Shown here: positions 1-10,727 of the stretch, piece after piece
How positions within the stretch are numbered: position 1 is the stretch's first letter
How the letters are laid out: the number at the start of each line of letters is the position of its first letter
Source: Paramyrothecium sp. XJ0827
Taxonomy: Eukaryota > Ascomycota > Sordariomycetes > Hypocreales > Stachybotryaceae
Assembly: GCA_020881915.1 (NCBI GenBank)
Contig: JAJFPB010000007.1
Span: 124,001-188,000, forward strand
DNA: 64,000 bases
Direction: 5' to 3'
Program-made: the position numbers and the translations under genes
The notes under the pieces: model-generated
Database searches by the model: none
The model's input: only the letters and a program-made list of their open reading frames with translations
What the model was told of the DNA's origin: nothing

Positions 1-28
1 TTTGGCTTTTCTCAATTTGCAAATGAGG

Positions 29-166
29 TAAGTCAAAGGGGGGGACGCTGACATCCCCTGTCAAATGTCACGTATTTTGCACGTACCTACCCTATAGCTT
101 CGAAATTTAGAGGAAAAGGCCGGGGGAATGTCAGGTTCTAGGGGATGTTAGCCCCCCTTTGACTTA
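29..166. repeat. MITE-like terminal inverted repeat element
   Basis: Two arms of about 25-30 bp face each other. The left arm (31-59) begins AGTCAAAGGGGGG and ends CATCCCCT. The right arm (140-164) is its reverse complement with a few small differences. Both arms are bordered by the dinucleotide TA (29-30 and 165-166), as expected of a TA target duplication of Tc1/mariner-type non-autonomous elements. The roughly 80-bp interior has no ORF. The arms could alternatively form a long hairpin in an RNA. No second copy was noticed in this window. Confidence 0.55.
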
Positions 167-771
167 TTACCGGCTCCTTATCCTAACCTTGAACAAATAT
201 TACGTCAAGTGCCATGTCGCGCTTGACCCACAATAATAGAACACTACCTTAACTTGGAATCGTCATTCGCAGAAGATACGTACTAGTAGAAAGCTCCCAT
301 TTCGTTTATTCTTGATAAACCTTCCAGCGACTTTGGTTGGAACCATTAAATGAAAAGAGCCAATATGCAAGTCAAAGTAACTGCTATCAGATTAATCCCT
401 AAACGTAAGGAGCTTGTTAACTCAGAAAGAAACAATTTATTGATAGGTTCCATTACATCTCACCGCATAAATTCTAACTTCTGCGTGTTTAGAGTGGAGC
501 CTGACTTTGTGTCTATAGCATTCATGCTAGTGTATGCCATTGTTTTTTCTACCTCGGAGGACATTGATTCTTTCTGTAAAGTGTGCATAGAATAAAGGTA
601 AAGACATTCACGTACGATGCCGTTGTGAGTTCCTCTATCGACATTGTCGGGACAGCACCCCATCTTTCTGTTTGTCAAAGTGAGTTGAGATATTAGGACT
701 TGTCGAGAATTTCCCTTTGTTGAGTGGTTAACCAAATATACCACAGCCGGCTTCCAGCAAGTTTCCACGTC
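167..771. other. Spacer, no recognised gene
   Basis: Open frames on both strands are short and overlap each other antiparallel (about 350-595 plus, 460-768 minus). Neither shows a recognisable domain, signal peptide or splice structure. I see nothing else here. Confidence 0.5.
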
Positions 772-2315
772 TTACAAGGCAAACCGGTAATTAGGTCGTT
801 CCCTCCCACCACTGACATGGACAATCTCTCCACTATCTAGCTTCTTATTCAGCCTCCTGAAATGTTCTCTTAAGCCGAGACAAATAACCATGAACACAGC
901 TTGGCAGCATGCCACAGTGATCAGCGCAGGCTTGTACACAGGCGCATCTTGAGCTCGGAACACAGAGGAGCTTATGATACCCGCCAAGTTCTGCGCCATG
1001 AAATTGAGGCCCAGCCGGAATGCGCGCCCTGTTGTGGTGGTTGTATTGGAGGCTACCCATACGGGGATGAGAATCCCTGGTGTAAAGGTTCCGAACGTGA
1101 TGAGGTAGGTGAAAAAGTAGCCTACTTCAACGTGCTTGACCAAATTGAGGGTTTCCAAGAGAATCCAGGCAATAAAGAAACGAAGAGCGTTCCTACTGCG
1201 ATGAATGCTCGTTGCTGCAGCCGATCGGATACCCAAGTCGTGGTGAGCTGAATAGCGGCTGCGGTTAAGTTTGGCCCGACAGTGTATAAATTTGCCTTGG
1301 CTGGCTTGATGGCAATGCGTTTGACGATAGTCTGTCCGTTGTTAGCAGGGACTCATTGGTAAATTGTATAGAGCCCCACGTACTGGCAGGAAATTTGAGC
1401 TGCTAGCTACACCAACGCCGTAGAACAGAGGCATCAGGGTAAAGACCCAAGTGGTCCAGTCCTTGGTCTCTTTCAATGCATCATACCACCGGAAGCTTTT
1501 ATCAATATCTTGGGAGTCCTGCTCAAGGCGCCGGCGAGCAAGAGCTTTCTCCTCCTGAGTGAACCAACGAGATTTCTCTACACTTCGTGGGAGAACGAAG
1601 TAAAGCAGAACCCCAACTCCAACGGTCAGGGCCCCTTCAATCAAGAACAAGTATTGCCAGCCGCTCAACGCTTTGTCCCATTGAAACACTGACCAAGCTA
1701 TCAATCCGGAGACGGCGCCGGCAATGAAGCCCATCATGCCGAACACACTTGTCCTGAAGCTGAGCTCGTGCCGGGTGTAGAACGTGCTGCAGTAACGGAT
1801 GGCGCAAGGGAAGAACGCTGCCTCGACGCAACTCATCAGAATTCTCGTAGCGAGAAGGCCTCCGAAGTTTTTCGATGCGGCTGCACACATTGCCATGGAA
1901 CCCCAGCCAATCATGATTGTGGGGATCACAATGGAGGGATTGAAACGCTTGGCGAGAAGAGTGAACGGAATGTTCATGAGAGAATACGGGATGTAGAAGA
2001 GGATCAGCAAAAGTGAAAACTGATTGCCAACCAGGTTCAGATCTTTCTCCAATGTGTCTGTCTTTGCATTCCCGAGGTTCGCTCGGTCTAGGGTGTGGGT
2101 GAGATATGCCAGCGCTGGTGAACTATTGTCAGCTCGTGAACAACGTTGCCATCTTTTCGACATTTCTTACCTAACGAAGGCATTAGAATCAAATCCTGCT
2201 TCCACACAAGGCTCCTCTCCATCGCCTTGTTCGTCGGTGAATCATCAATTTCCGAGCCACGGAGAGACGCAACGTTGCTCTCTACGTTCTTCTCAGATTC
2301 TGGTAGACCAGCCAT
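772..2315 (-). CDS. MFS transporter, ACS (anion:cation symporter, Dal5/Tna1-like) family
   Basis: A plasma-membrane permease of the kind that imports organic anions such as allantoate, nicotinate, small acids or dipeptides. Exon 1 starts at 2315. Intron 2115-2170 has donor GTAAG and acceptor CCAG, and joining across it gives the family hallmark LDRANLGNA after the first membrane segment. Intron 1332-1383 has donor GTACGT and branch CTAAC. Exon 2 carries six clear transmembrane stretches, including GWGSMAMCAA and the RILMSCVEAAFFP segment typical of ACS carriers. Near 1190-1210 the reading frame changes: WVSDRLQQR is in one frame, while the last four helices and the stop at 772 are in another. 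Either a one-base indel has broken the gene, or a weak 62-nt intron (1135-1196) removes about 20 residues of a helix. It is divergent from the dipeptidase gene, so peptides or their products are possible cargo (inference). Confidence 0.75.
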
Positions 2316-3369
2316 AGTTTCTGCTCAAAGACGCTGGATGCAGCGGTTAATGGAGTAAGGGAACTGTTAGATGAGGATGCATCAAGCAATTAAATGCTTT
2401 GCAGATTCCAATCGGCCAGGCTTAAGACCGCCGATGAATTCGCCACATTTGATTCTGCCTTCCACGCTCCAATGTTTTGAAGTCATAGAATCACACTATC
2501 CCATGATTACGTGCTGAGGTTTATTCTATGACTCGTAGAGACCAGGAGTCACCAGCTGCACGGCTTGATGATTGATTGCCCTGATCCGAGTTACCAGTCC
2601 CGTTTCGTTTCCGACTCCACTCAGACATTTGATCTTTGTAATCTTTCAGCACTCAAAAACCCGAGGGATTGGTGACCAGGTAACTCTCAAAGCATATGAT
2701 TCTTTAGCGGAACTTGGTCGCACGCCATTGCTCACCGTCGGCATCATTTCCGATGTTGCGCTTTACATGCAATCCTTTCAAGTGCATGGCTAGGGGGCTG
2801 TAGCGGGGTTCAGATGAGACGAGAAACATTCCAGAGTCTTATCTTCTCCTTAACATTCAAGCATGTTCCATATCACGATCAAAGTAAGCTGGTAGATAAG
2901 ACCCCGGAACTATCTACAACACCATAGTGGAGTGGTACGCCTTCGATTACAGGTTTGCGCGGTAAGCGACACGGAACCTAGAGTAATATCCTGCTCAGAG
3001 GATATAAATGGGGCTAGCGGAGCTTGAGGCCATTCCCTTTAGAGCGGAACCCATTCACAGGTGTATTACTGGGTCAACAATCCGGGCTAAGAGGCTATTG
3101 TACATGGATGTGGATTTAAGTGTTTCCTGCGCTTGAAATCACAAAATACGAGACTAAACTTGCGTCATTCACGAACCCATAACGAAGGTGGGTTCGGCTC
3201 CTTGATTCGTGGGTCTGTGTTGAAGCGGGTGATGGAAATAACACGCCGGTAATACGATACTAGTTGGAGAGCCTCAAGTTGACAGGCATGGTATTCTTGT
3301 AACATTCAGTTTCTGCAATCAGCTGATCTCTCACACGTTACCGAACCCACCACGCCCAAGGAAATTGAG
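2316..3369. promoter_or_regulatory. Divergent intergenic region between transporter and dipeptidase
   Basis: This 1,054-bp gap separates two genes that point away from each other, so it should hold both promoters. A TATAAAT-like stretch lies at about 3002-3009. No convincing coding frame is present. Confidence 0.4.
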
Positions 3370-4952
3370 ATGGCAGACAGGCAGGCGGCACATGCTTTAT
3401 TGCCGAGCGCACAGAGTGATGACCCTCTCAATGTTCGGGCTACCTCTGCCACGGACAATGACGGTTCACTAATCTTGCATCCCGAGCGTCGAGGGGAGGC
3501 CTGGTGGTCGCGTTTCCGAAGTCCCTTCTTTGCTGCAGGGCTTGCTTTGCTCCTAAGCCCCTTCGCCTACTTTTGGAGTAGGGAGAGCTCGATAGACCCC
3601 ACGAACTATGCAGAGCGAACAAAACGAGTTCTCAGAACAACTCCGTAAGCTCTGATCCCGTACGCACAGTAACCTTCATGGGAGCTGACTTCTCAAAAGG
3701 TTGATCGACGGACACAACGATTTGCCATGGCAGCTACGAATTGAGCTCAACAATCGTATTTATGATGACCGCGTCGACTTCACTAACAAGCTCCTGGGCC
3801 ACACTGACCTACAAAGAATGAGGCAAGGTATGGTTGGAGGTCAGTTTTGGAGCGTCTATGTGGATTGTGATATCAACCAGAAGCATTTTGAGGATCCATC
3901 AGTGAGTTTTCCCTCTACACCCGTTGAGTTGGACGTTATTTATTGACAACCGTGTGAAGTGGATTGTGAGAGACACGCTGGAGCAGATTGATGTCACTCG
4001 ACGCTTCATCCAAGAGCATCCTCAAGATCTCGAGTATTGTGTCACGGCCGCTTGCGCTCGCAAGGCTTTCAAGGCCGGTCGGATCTCGAGCATGATTGGT
4101 ATCGAGGGCGGGCATCAGGTTGGGGGCAGTATTGCCAGCATCCGTCAAATGTTTCGACTTGGAGCACGGTACATCACTCTGACGCACAATTGTGACAACG
4201 CTTTCGCAACGGCGGCCTCGACTGTCGCGGCTGGTGGTGCAGACGATGGGCTTTCCGTCTTGGGCAGAGATGCGATCAAGGAGATGAACCGACTTGGTAT
4301 GATCGTCGACTTGTCTCACGTCTCTCATCGGACAATGCGCGAGGTCCTCAGCATCGCGAGTGCGCCAGTCATTTTCTCTCATTCGGGCGCCTACAGCGTT
4401 GAGCCGCATCTACGGAATGTTCCCGATGATGTGCTCCGCTCAGTGAAGCGGAACGGCGGTCTTGTCATGGCCGTCTTTGTGAATCGCTTCTTGAAGATGA
4501 AGAATCCTGATCATGCAACGATACACGACGTAGTCGATCACATACTGCATATTGCACAAGTATGCGGTTGGGACTGCGTTGGCATAGGTAGTGACTTCTC
4601 GGGAACCCCTTATGTGCCAATTGGTCTTGAGGATGTGTCCAAGTTTCCTAACCTGATTGAGCTGCTGATGCAGCGAGGGGCAACGGATGGGCAAATTCGG
4701 CTTCTGGCTGGAGAAAACATCTTACGAGTCTGGGGTAACATTGAGGACCGTGCAAGGCAAATTCAAGCGTCAGGAGAGAAGCCGTCAGAAGTGGAACACG
4801 AAGGGCGTCAGTGGCACAAGGGCTTGGTGGATTCTCCCTGGATGTTGAGGAACAGCAGAGAGGCGGCCGCGGCGAATGGGGCAGCTAAAAAGCCGCATAT
4901 GTTCAACGTCGATGGACAAGGCCGGCATAACCCCGAGGTGAAGCAGGTATAG
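3370..4952 (+). CDS. Membrane dipeptidase, peptidase family M19 (renal dipeptidase-like)
   Basis: A zinc dipeptidase that hydrolyses dipeptides (in this family also some D-residue and beta-lactam substrates). Exons are 3370-3644, 3700-3901 and 3960-4952; introns are 55 and 58 nt with GTAAGC and GTGAGT donors. The N-terminal 75 residues are cytosolic and charged, followed by one hydrophobic signal-anchor ([13 protein letters not shown]), so a type II membrane protein is expected. All M19 metal-site motifs are present: [10 protein letters not shown] (His and Asp ligands), the Glu of [20 protein letters not shown] and GSDFSGTP. The conserved LEQIDVTRR is also there. The C-terminus has a polar tail of about 60 residues with no GPI signal. 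The protein is about 489 residues, a normal length for fungal members. Confidence 0.92.
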
Positions 4953-5786
4953 ATTATGTACGCGGTGTCTCCACGGAATTGGAATCATCCACAAACACAC
5001 TACAATGTTCCGGAGGTTCTTCTTCAGGGGATAAAACCATATCGTTAGGACCTGTATCGGCCCAGCCCCTGTTGACGCTCCCGTTGGTGTGTCGTGGGCT
5101 TGAAGGAATGAGATGCTTGTAGTTGTACCCATAAATGAGGGTACAAAACGTGTCTAGCGGGAATCAAATAGTTCGACATTAACCAAGATGCTGTCCGTTG
5201 ATGTACAGGCTTGGCAAAATGCCATATTTGGGAATTCGGGGTCATCTTAACCCACAATGGCGTGCTCGATTGCGTATAGGAGATTCAGTTCTTGTTCCAA
5301 ACCGTCGAGATCGTCCCAATAACCGATCGGCTAATTGCCATTGGATAATCATGAACAAAGCCCCTGAGTGGGTTTTGAGGCTTGCCTGTTTCGATTTACG
5401 TCGCATGTTCCATGGTCGGTCAACCATGCCGCCGCTTCCGCAAGCAAACTCAATATTCTATCTCATCTTGTGGGCTGAGAGTCACGCAATAGAGCCCCTC
5501 CTTTTCTGGACGCCTTCACCTTGGTTACCTTGAGCTAATTGCCGGTGGTATTACAAATCTGTGCAGCCGTAATCGGCCTTGTTGGTTTCAACGCTAAGGC
5601 CGCAACATGGCATTGACTGTCAGAGCAAGCCTATTACCATGATACAACACACTAAGCTCTTGAGATCCGATTTTATGTTTGGTGACTGACCTGACTTAGA
5701 AATTGCCACTTCACTCGATTCACCCAGTTCCCAGTACTCGCTACATTTGCCTTCTGCTGGTGAAAATCTCGAGCCTTCCAGCAGAA
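4953..5786. other. Spacer, no recognised gene
   Basis: There are only short overlapping frames without domains. The P450 promoter must lie in the right half of this interval. Confidence 0.4.
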
Positions 5787-7571
5787 ATGTCATTGGACTC
5801 GCTTGCCGCAGAGCTTTTGTCTTTGGCAATTACAGGATTGAAATACGGAAGCCTGCTCCTAGCTCTGGTACTCGTGATTTATACGTCTTACAACGAGACT
5901 ATTCGCTATCAGGCTCGGATCAAGAATTTGTCTGGTCCGCCAGGCTGGCCAGTCGTCGGGAATCTTTTCCAGGTATTGTTTCTATTCCATCTTCCATGTA
6001 CTCAAGCTAACTAATGGAAAGCATCCTGAAGAAGTTCCGGCAGAAACGTATAGGAAGTGGTCCAAGACCTATGGCCCCGTCTTTCAGATACAGCTTGGCA
6101 ACACGACAGCTGTCATCATCAACTCTGTTGCTGCTGCGAAGGAGCTTTTTATTGGTCAGCGCACTGCCATCAATTCTCGACCAACATTCTACGTCTTTCA
6201 TAGAAAAGTGTCAAAGGCCGTCACGAGCATAGGCACCAGCCCATGGGATGAATCGTGTAAGCGTCGAAGAAAGCTTGCTGCAGCGGCTTTAAATCGTCCT
6301 AAGGTCGAGAGCTACGCGCCCATCCTGTCGCTTGAATCTCGCGAGTTCGTTCGAGACATCTATGACGCATGCAAGGATGGTTCCGTCGAGATTGATTTCA
6401 GAGCCGCTGTTCAGCGCTTCGCACTCAATCTCAGCCTCACACTCAACTATGGCACAAGGGTGTCGAGCGTTAAGTCATTACAGGATGACCCCTTGCTCGC
6501 TGAGATCATCTACGTTGAATCTGAGATCAGCAAGTTCCGTGATACTTCTAAGAACTATGCCAACTACATTCCGTTCTTACGCTACTGGGATCCAGTTGCT
6601 AGCTTCCTAAGGCTAAGCGCTACCCCCAACAATCATGCAACAGATATCGGAAGGCGGAGACTTGAGTACAATAACATTCTTCTCGACAAGCTCAGAGATG
6701 AGGTTGCAAGAGGGGTTGACAGTCCTTGCATTCAGGGTGTTGTTGTCAGGGACCCAGAGTCGGCATCTTTAACACGAGAAGAGCTCATCAGCGTCAGCCT
6801 GAGCATGATGGCAGTACGTTTTACGCGAATTCTTCACTGAGAATATGATTCTGATTTTGGCTACAGGGCGCTGACTCCAATCAACCGACCTTGGCGTGGG
6901 CGATCTTGCTTCTGGCCCATCGACCAGATGTACAGAAAAAAGCATACCAAGCTATCATAGAAGCAGGTGTCCTTGACTTACCCTCTAACTCGTACGCGTC
7001 AACCAAGGTTGATTACATTGATGCCCTGACGAAGGAGGTCTCTCGGTACTTTGTAGTCTTAAAACTAGCCATACCCAGAGCCACGTATACAGATGTGAAC
7101 TGGGGCAATGCAACGATTCCAGCAAATACGCTGGTATTTCTCAACAGCTGGATGTATGGCATCGGCTGTCTCACCATCGGCTGGCAAGACATGAAATCGA
7201 GCGATCAGATGCAGAAAAACAGTATACAGTGCGTTATGCGCCAAGAGGGAAGCGACACACATACGACCGCCAATACCAAACGCAAATTGATGAGCGTGCT
7301 GATCCGAAGAATGACTCAACCATCGTTCCGGCGCAAATACATCGGGCTGGGTAAAGATAGTGGGATCTGTACGAGATCAACCTCTGTGATCAACATGGGA
7401 TGGGAAATGATGAATAATGAGAGACTTACCTCTGTTGCAGGCCCATTGGCAGGTCTAAAGGGACGTACTTTTGTCTCAGCACCAAAGGGATTTCGCGCAA
7501 GGTTTGTACCAAGGGATGGTCAGAAGCTGGAGCGATGGCTAGATAGGCCGGGCAGTTCATTGGGGTTGTAG
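5787..7571 (+). pseudogene. Cytochrome P450 (CYP504-like) disrupted by an internal inversion
   Basis: A microsomal P450. The closest family by motif is the phenylacetate hydroxylase group CYP504 (inference from the DxPCIQG and DPES stretch before helix I). It starts at 5787 with an N-terminal membrane anchor, then the PPGWPVVGN proline hinge. Introns are 5973-6021 and 6814-6866. Helix I reads GADSN and the K-helix ExxR is KEVSR. On the plus strand the reading stops making P450 sense after SW at 7150, and the C-terminal strand resumes at 7444 (PKGFRARFVPRDG). The missing part (PERW motif, heme-thiolate FGIGGRMC, L-helix and one intron) lies between on the opposite strand. The plus frame stays open across the inverted DNA, so a gene finder would call a normal-length protein without the heme cysteine, which should be inactive. 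Confidence 0.88.
7151..7443 (-). other. Inverted segment carrying the P450 heme-binding exon
   Basis: Read on the minus strand, this 293-bp segment starts with codons for ACNR, has an intron at 7429-7367 (GTAAGT...CAG) and continues with DPTIF, APERW, FGIGGRMC and FHVLPADGE. Flipping it back restores both codon phases with the flanking plus-strand exons. The ends carry a 3-bp inverted match (TGG at 7149-7151, CCA at 7443-7445). No substitution or indel that would break the frame is seen inside, so the inversion appears recent, or is an assembly error. Confidence 0.88.
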
Positions 7572-7877
7572 ATACCGCTATTAAACAAAACGGTAATGGT
7601 CGTCACGAGCAATCTAAGCAATAAACACGATGTGCAAGTAATATCACTCTGGCTCAGTTTACAGACAGGCTTTTGAATCATGCTCGTGAATTAAGGTGAC
7701 CTATAGCGACCAACCGCTCGGCTTTCAAGGTGCAGGAAAAAGAAGCGTCAAAAATCCAATCACCTAACCAGCAGTGGCGGCACAAATAGTATTGAAGCTT
7801 ATCACTTTGAACCAGCCTGAAGGTGTCGTCATTCTTGAAGCGGGGTTTCGGGCTGATTGGGCTCCACTGGTCCTGTC

Positions 7878-7883
7878 TATAAA
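7878..7883 (+). promoter_or_regulatory. TATA-box candidate of the SDR gene
   Basis: TATAAA occurs 60 bp upstream of the ATG at 7943, within the 370-bp gap after the P450. This is a plausible position for a short fungal 5' leader. Confidence 0.4.
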
Positions 7884-7942
7884 GAGCAGCTTTAACCCAT
7901 ACATGAATGAGCCGCTCAAGACAATCTCATGTTCGACAAAAT

Positions 7943-9072
7943 ATGGCTAGTCAATCACTCGATATCACCGACCTCTTTGGAGTTAAAGGCTTGGTTGCAG
8001 TCGTGACGGGAGGTGGGAGCGGTAAGAAGCCATCAAAAGTCATCTAACGCCTGTTCAGCCTACTCATTACTGTGCAGGTATTGGCTTGATGATTGCTCAG
8101 GCGTTAGAAGCAAATGGCGCTATTGTATATATCATTGGTCGCCGCGAGGACGCTTTGCAGAAAGCGGCGCTCACAGCAGTCAGTGAATCCATGCCAACCT
8201 AATCTTCCAGCACTAGATGCTTTAGTGCCTGCTTGTTCTAAGCACACATCTTCAAAACACGTCTGGACGTCCATCAGCATACCTCTGACACTTCGCAGAC
8301 GCAGAAGAACATCCGCCCAATCCAGGGAGACGTGACGAAAAAGTCGGATTTGGAACGAGCAGTGGCCCAGGTGCTTTCGGAGCAGGGCTATGTTAATGTA
8401 GTTGTGGCCAACGCCGGCATTACTGGGCCGACCTTACAGGATCTATCCCCGAACCCCAGTCTGCAGGACTTCCGCCGCTACATCTGGACCTGGGACACCG
8501 ATGCTTTCACTAATACTTTCGCGGTCAATGCGACGGCTGTGTTTAACACTGTTGCCGCGTTCCTTGAGCTTCTAGACGAGGGCAACAAAAGAGGAACTTT
8601 GAAACAGAAAAGTCAAGTCATCACCACGAGCAGTATTGGTGCTTTCAACAGGAATCCTCTACTGGGTTTTGCATATGGCGGTTCAAAGGCTGCCGTGGTG
8701 CACATCACTAAACAACTCTCCACATACCTTGCGCCGTTCGGAGTCCGTGCAAATGTACTTGCGCCAGGCTGTAAGTGTTTGTGTTCATTCTTTCCAAGAC
8801 CGTCTTGCCATTCCACTGCGATTTAGCGAGTAACGAAAGGCCAAATAATTAGTCATGTGGCAGTCTATCCGAGTGACATGACCGAGACTGTAGTGGCCAA
8901 GCACAAAGACACTGGATGGCCAGCTACCATGATACCAGAACGTAGGCCAGGAGATGAACAGGATATCGGTGGCGCCATACTCTTTCTTGTCAGCAAAGCG
9001 GGTGCCTATATCAACGGAAATGTGCTGGTGACGGATGGCGGACGCTTAAGCATAATGCCAGCAACGTACTAA
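7943..9072 (+). CDS. Short-chain dehydrogenase/reductase (SDR)
   Basis: A classical NAD(P)-dependent SDR that oxidises an alcohol or reduces a ketone, presumably in the cytosol. Four exons: 7943-8021, 8078-8178, 8299-8770 and 8864-9072. The introns are 56, 120 and 93 nt. The last acceptor is CAG at 8861-8863, because the earlier TAG gives a stop. Motifs in order: cofactor loop TGGGSGIG (split by intron 1), NAGITG, active-site TTSSIGAF and YGGSK (Tyr/Lys), APGFYPSDMT and the C-terminal GNVLVTDGG. It follows the P450 on the same strand with its own promoter. Co-function with the P450 is only suggested by adjacency. Confidence 0.88.
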
Positions 9073-9335
9073 GAATTTGTACATTCCTTTGGGAATGGGA
9101 TGCACCACCCTCAGGATGATTTCAACTCCGTTGGGAGTTGCCCTGTGATCTGTAATGAGGCTTGGATCAGACGCATAGCTAGACTTCTCGGTGCTAAGGA
9201 GCTTGTTACCCCACGACTCTTCATGCCTCGAAACTGTGACACTGCTGGAAGCCATCAATAACACTTCTTGAGGAGTATCTTTAGTAAAAGAATTGATGCA
9301 TTTCATCAATTAACTTAACCCAAGTTTACAATACA

Positions 9336-9600
9336 TCAGTAATGGACAAGGCAGGCCCGTGTTAGTCTAGGCTCCCCTTTGGCTCGCTTCTTCCTGGTGA
9401 ACGTCTGTGCGCACAGGGTGCAGGGAACGCCTGGACGCTCCGCCACAAGCGTCATGGTGATCCCCTTCTCGGGTAAGCCAGTTTTACCGGCTAGGCGACT
9501 GAAAAACTGGCCGCTAGGATTATGCGCCGCGACGGAGAAGCTGAATTCGCTTGTGGTAGACAGAATAGCTGACACTCGTACCCAGTCACAGTATCGCCTT
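9336..9600 (-). other. Coding-like fragment, unidentified
   Basis: The minus frame encodes a serine/alanine-rich stretch with FSFSVAAHNPSGQFF and PGVPCTL. A second minus frame just upstream (9491-9682) has CLCNGPPDMFESNFNTPNNK. They appear to continue each other only through a frame change near 9545-9560, for which no intron is visible. This may be a relic of, or a 3' extension to, the gene at 9636-10080. I do not recognise the family. Confidence 0.25.
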
Positions 9601-9635
9601 TATTGTTCGGTGTATTGAAGTTGCTCTCAAACATG

Positions 9636-10080
9636 TCAGGCGGCCCGTTGCACAAACACTTGCCATTTTGGCTTCGGATCACTCGGCGAAGGACATGTTG
9701 AAAACACAGAATTAGTCCGGACCACCAGTGAATCCAAACCTGGTTGGAATGATCTCAGTGTCAGACTGAGGCTTGTCGGCATCGGGATCCGGGATCACGT
9801 CAATATCGTAGCTCTTGTTATTCCTGGCATTTATCTGGAAAGCAAAACTCGTGGTCTTGCGTATCTGGGTAGGCGTGATGGTGTAGTCGAGGAGAGTCGA
9901 CGGAGGATCATCAATCTTCTTGAGCCACCCGTCGTCCCCCCTCATCTTGTCCACAAACCCCCCGTGGGGTGTCTTCTCTGGTTGCGGTTGACTATGGAAG
10001 ATGAGAAATATCGATACGACTAGTGCAAACACCATACATACCTGACCAATGACCAGGATGAGGGCACGTGGAGAAAGCAT
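9636..10080 (-). CDS. Small uncharacterised protein with one membrane segment
   Basis: Not recognised. ATG at 10080 opens a frame with an N-terminal hydrophobic segment (MVFALVVSIFLIFH), then a soluble part with DDPPSTLLDYTITPTQIRK and NARNNKSYDIDVIPDP. The frame can stop at 9712. Alternatively it uses an intron 9682-9739 (weak donor GTTTGG, branch CTAAT, acceptor GAG) and ends at 9636. Low confidence in the 3' structure. Confidence 0.35.
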
Positions 10081-10727
10081 GCCTATGATTACGCATATAA
10101 TCGCCACTGATTAGAAACGATTTGCAGGACAAATCACGTAGTTCCTGCGCCCAAAAGTTGTTCTCACTACTTCTAAAAATCTCAGATGAGGAATGCAACG
10201 ACCGCAACTCCTAGGACGATGTCGAACCAGCGCGCAGCTCTTGTCGAAACGGAGAAGCGTTTCTTCATTCTCCCCCAAAACGTGGCCTTCTGCTTGGCTG
10301 CTTCTAAACGTCTAGCCGCCGTAGGCGGCAGACGGTGTCAGCGAAATTATAGAGATCGGCTACGGTGGAGCCCAACATACCACCTGCCTGTGAATGTGAG
10401 TCTTTTGTTACCGTAAACACGGCTTCTGCCGCCAAGAGTCAGCACAAACATCAACGTCGAACACGAATTTGAAGTAGTAATCGACGCTACAAAAGGGGGG
10501 GGGTAATATCACCTCGAAGTTTTGATTTGTGCCCGTCTCGGCTGCCCCGGCCACCAATTCCGATTGCCATTCACACCTCAACATATATTATTTCTGTGGC
10601 CAAAGTCGGTGGTACGAAGAGGATATCAGGCAGTACACTCGAGTCTCTAGTTGTTGCCTGGACAAGCTTACAATAACGTGCAGAGAAATGATTAATGACT
10701 GGCTCAAAGAACACAAAAAGATACAAG
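10081..10727. other. Spacer with a G-homopolymer
   Basis: No recognised gene. A run of ten G follows AAAA at about 10495-10504. It is the 3' flank of the GH12 gene. Confidence 0.4.

Noticed and set aside
460..768. Minus-strand ORF of about 100 codons
   Set aside because: No domain, no splice context, and overlapped by an opposite frame of similar quality.
7151..7443. Plus-strand open frame bridging the P450 exons as genuine protein sequence
   Set aside because: It has no P450 features, while the minus strand of the same DNA encodes the heme motif in perfect register. The open plus frame is accidental.
5787..9072. P450 plus SDR as part of a secondary-metabolite cluster
   Set aside because: No backbone synthase or prenyltransferase is visible within the window, so adjacency alone does not support it.
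10495..10504. G-run as a quadruplex or regulatory element
   Set aside because: A single homopolymer without further G-tracts in the spacer. It may even be a sequencing artefact.
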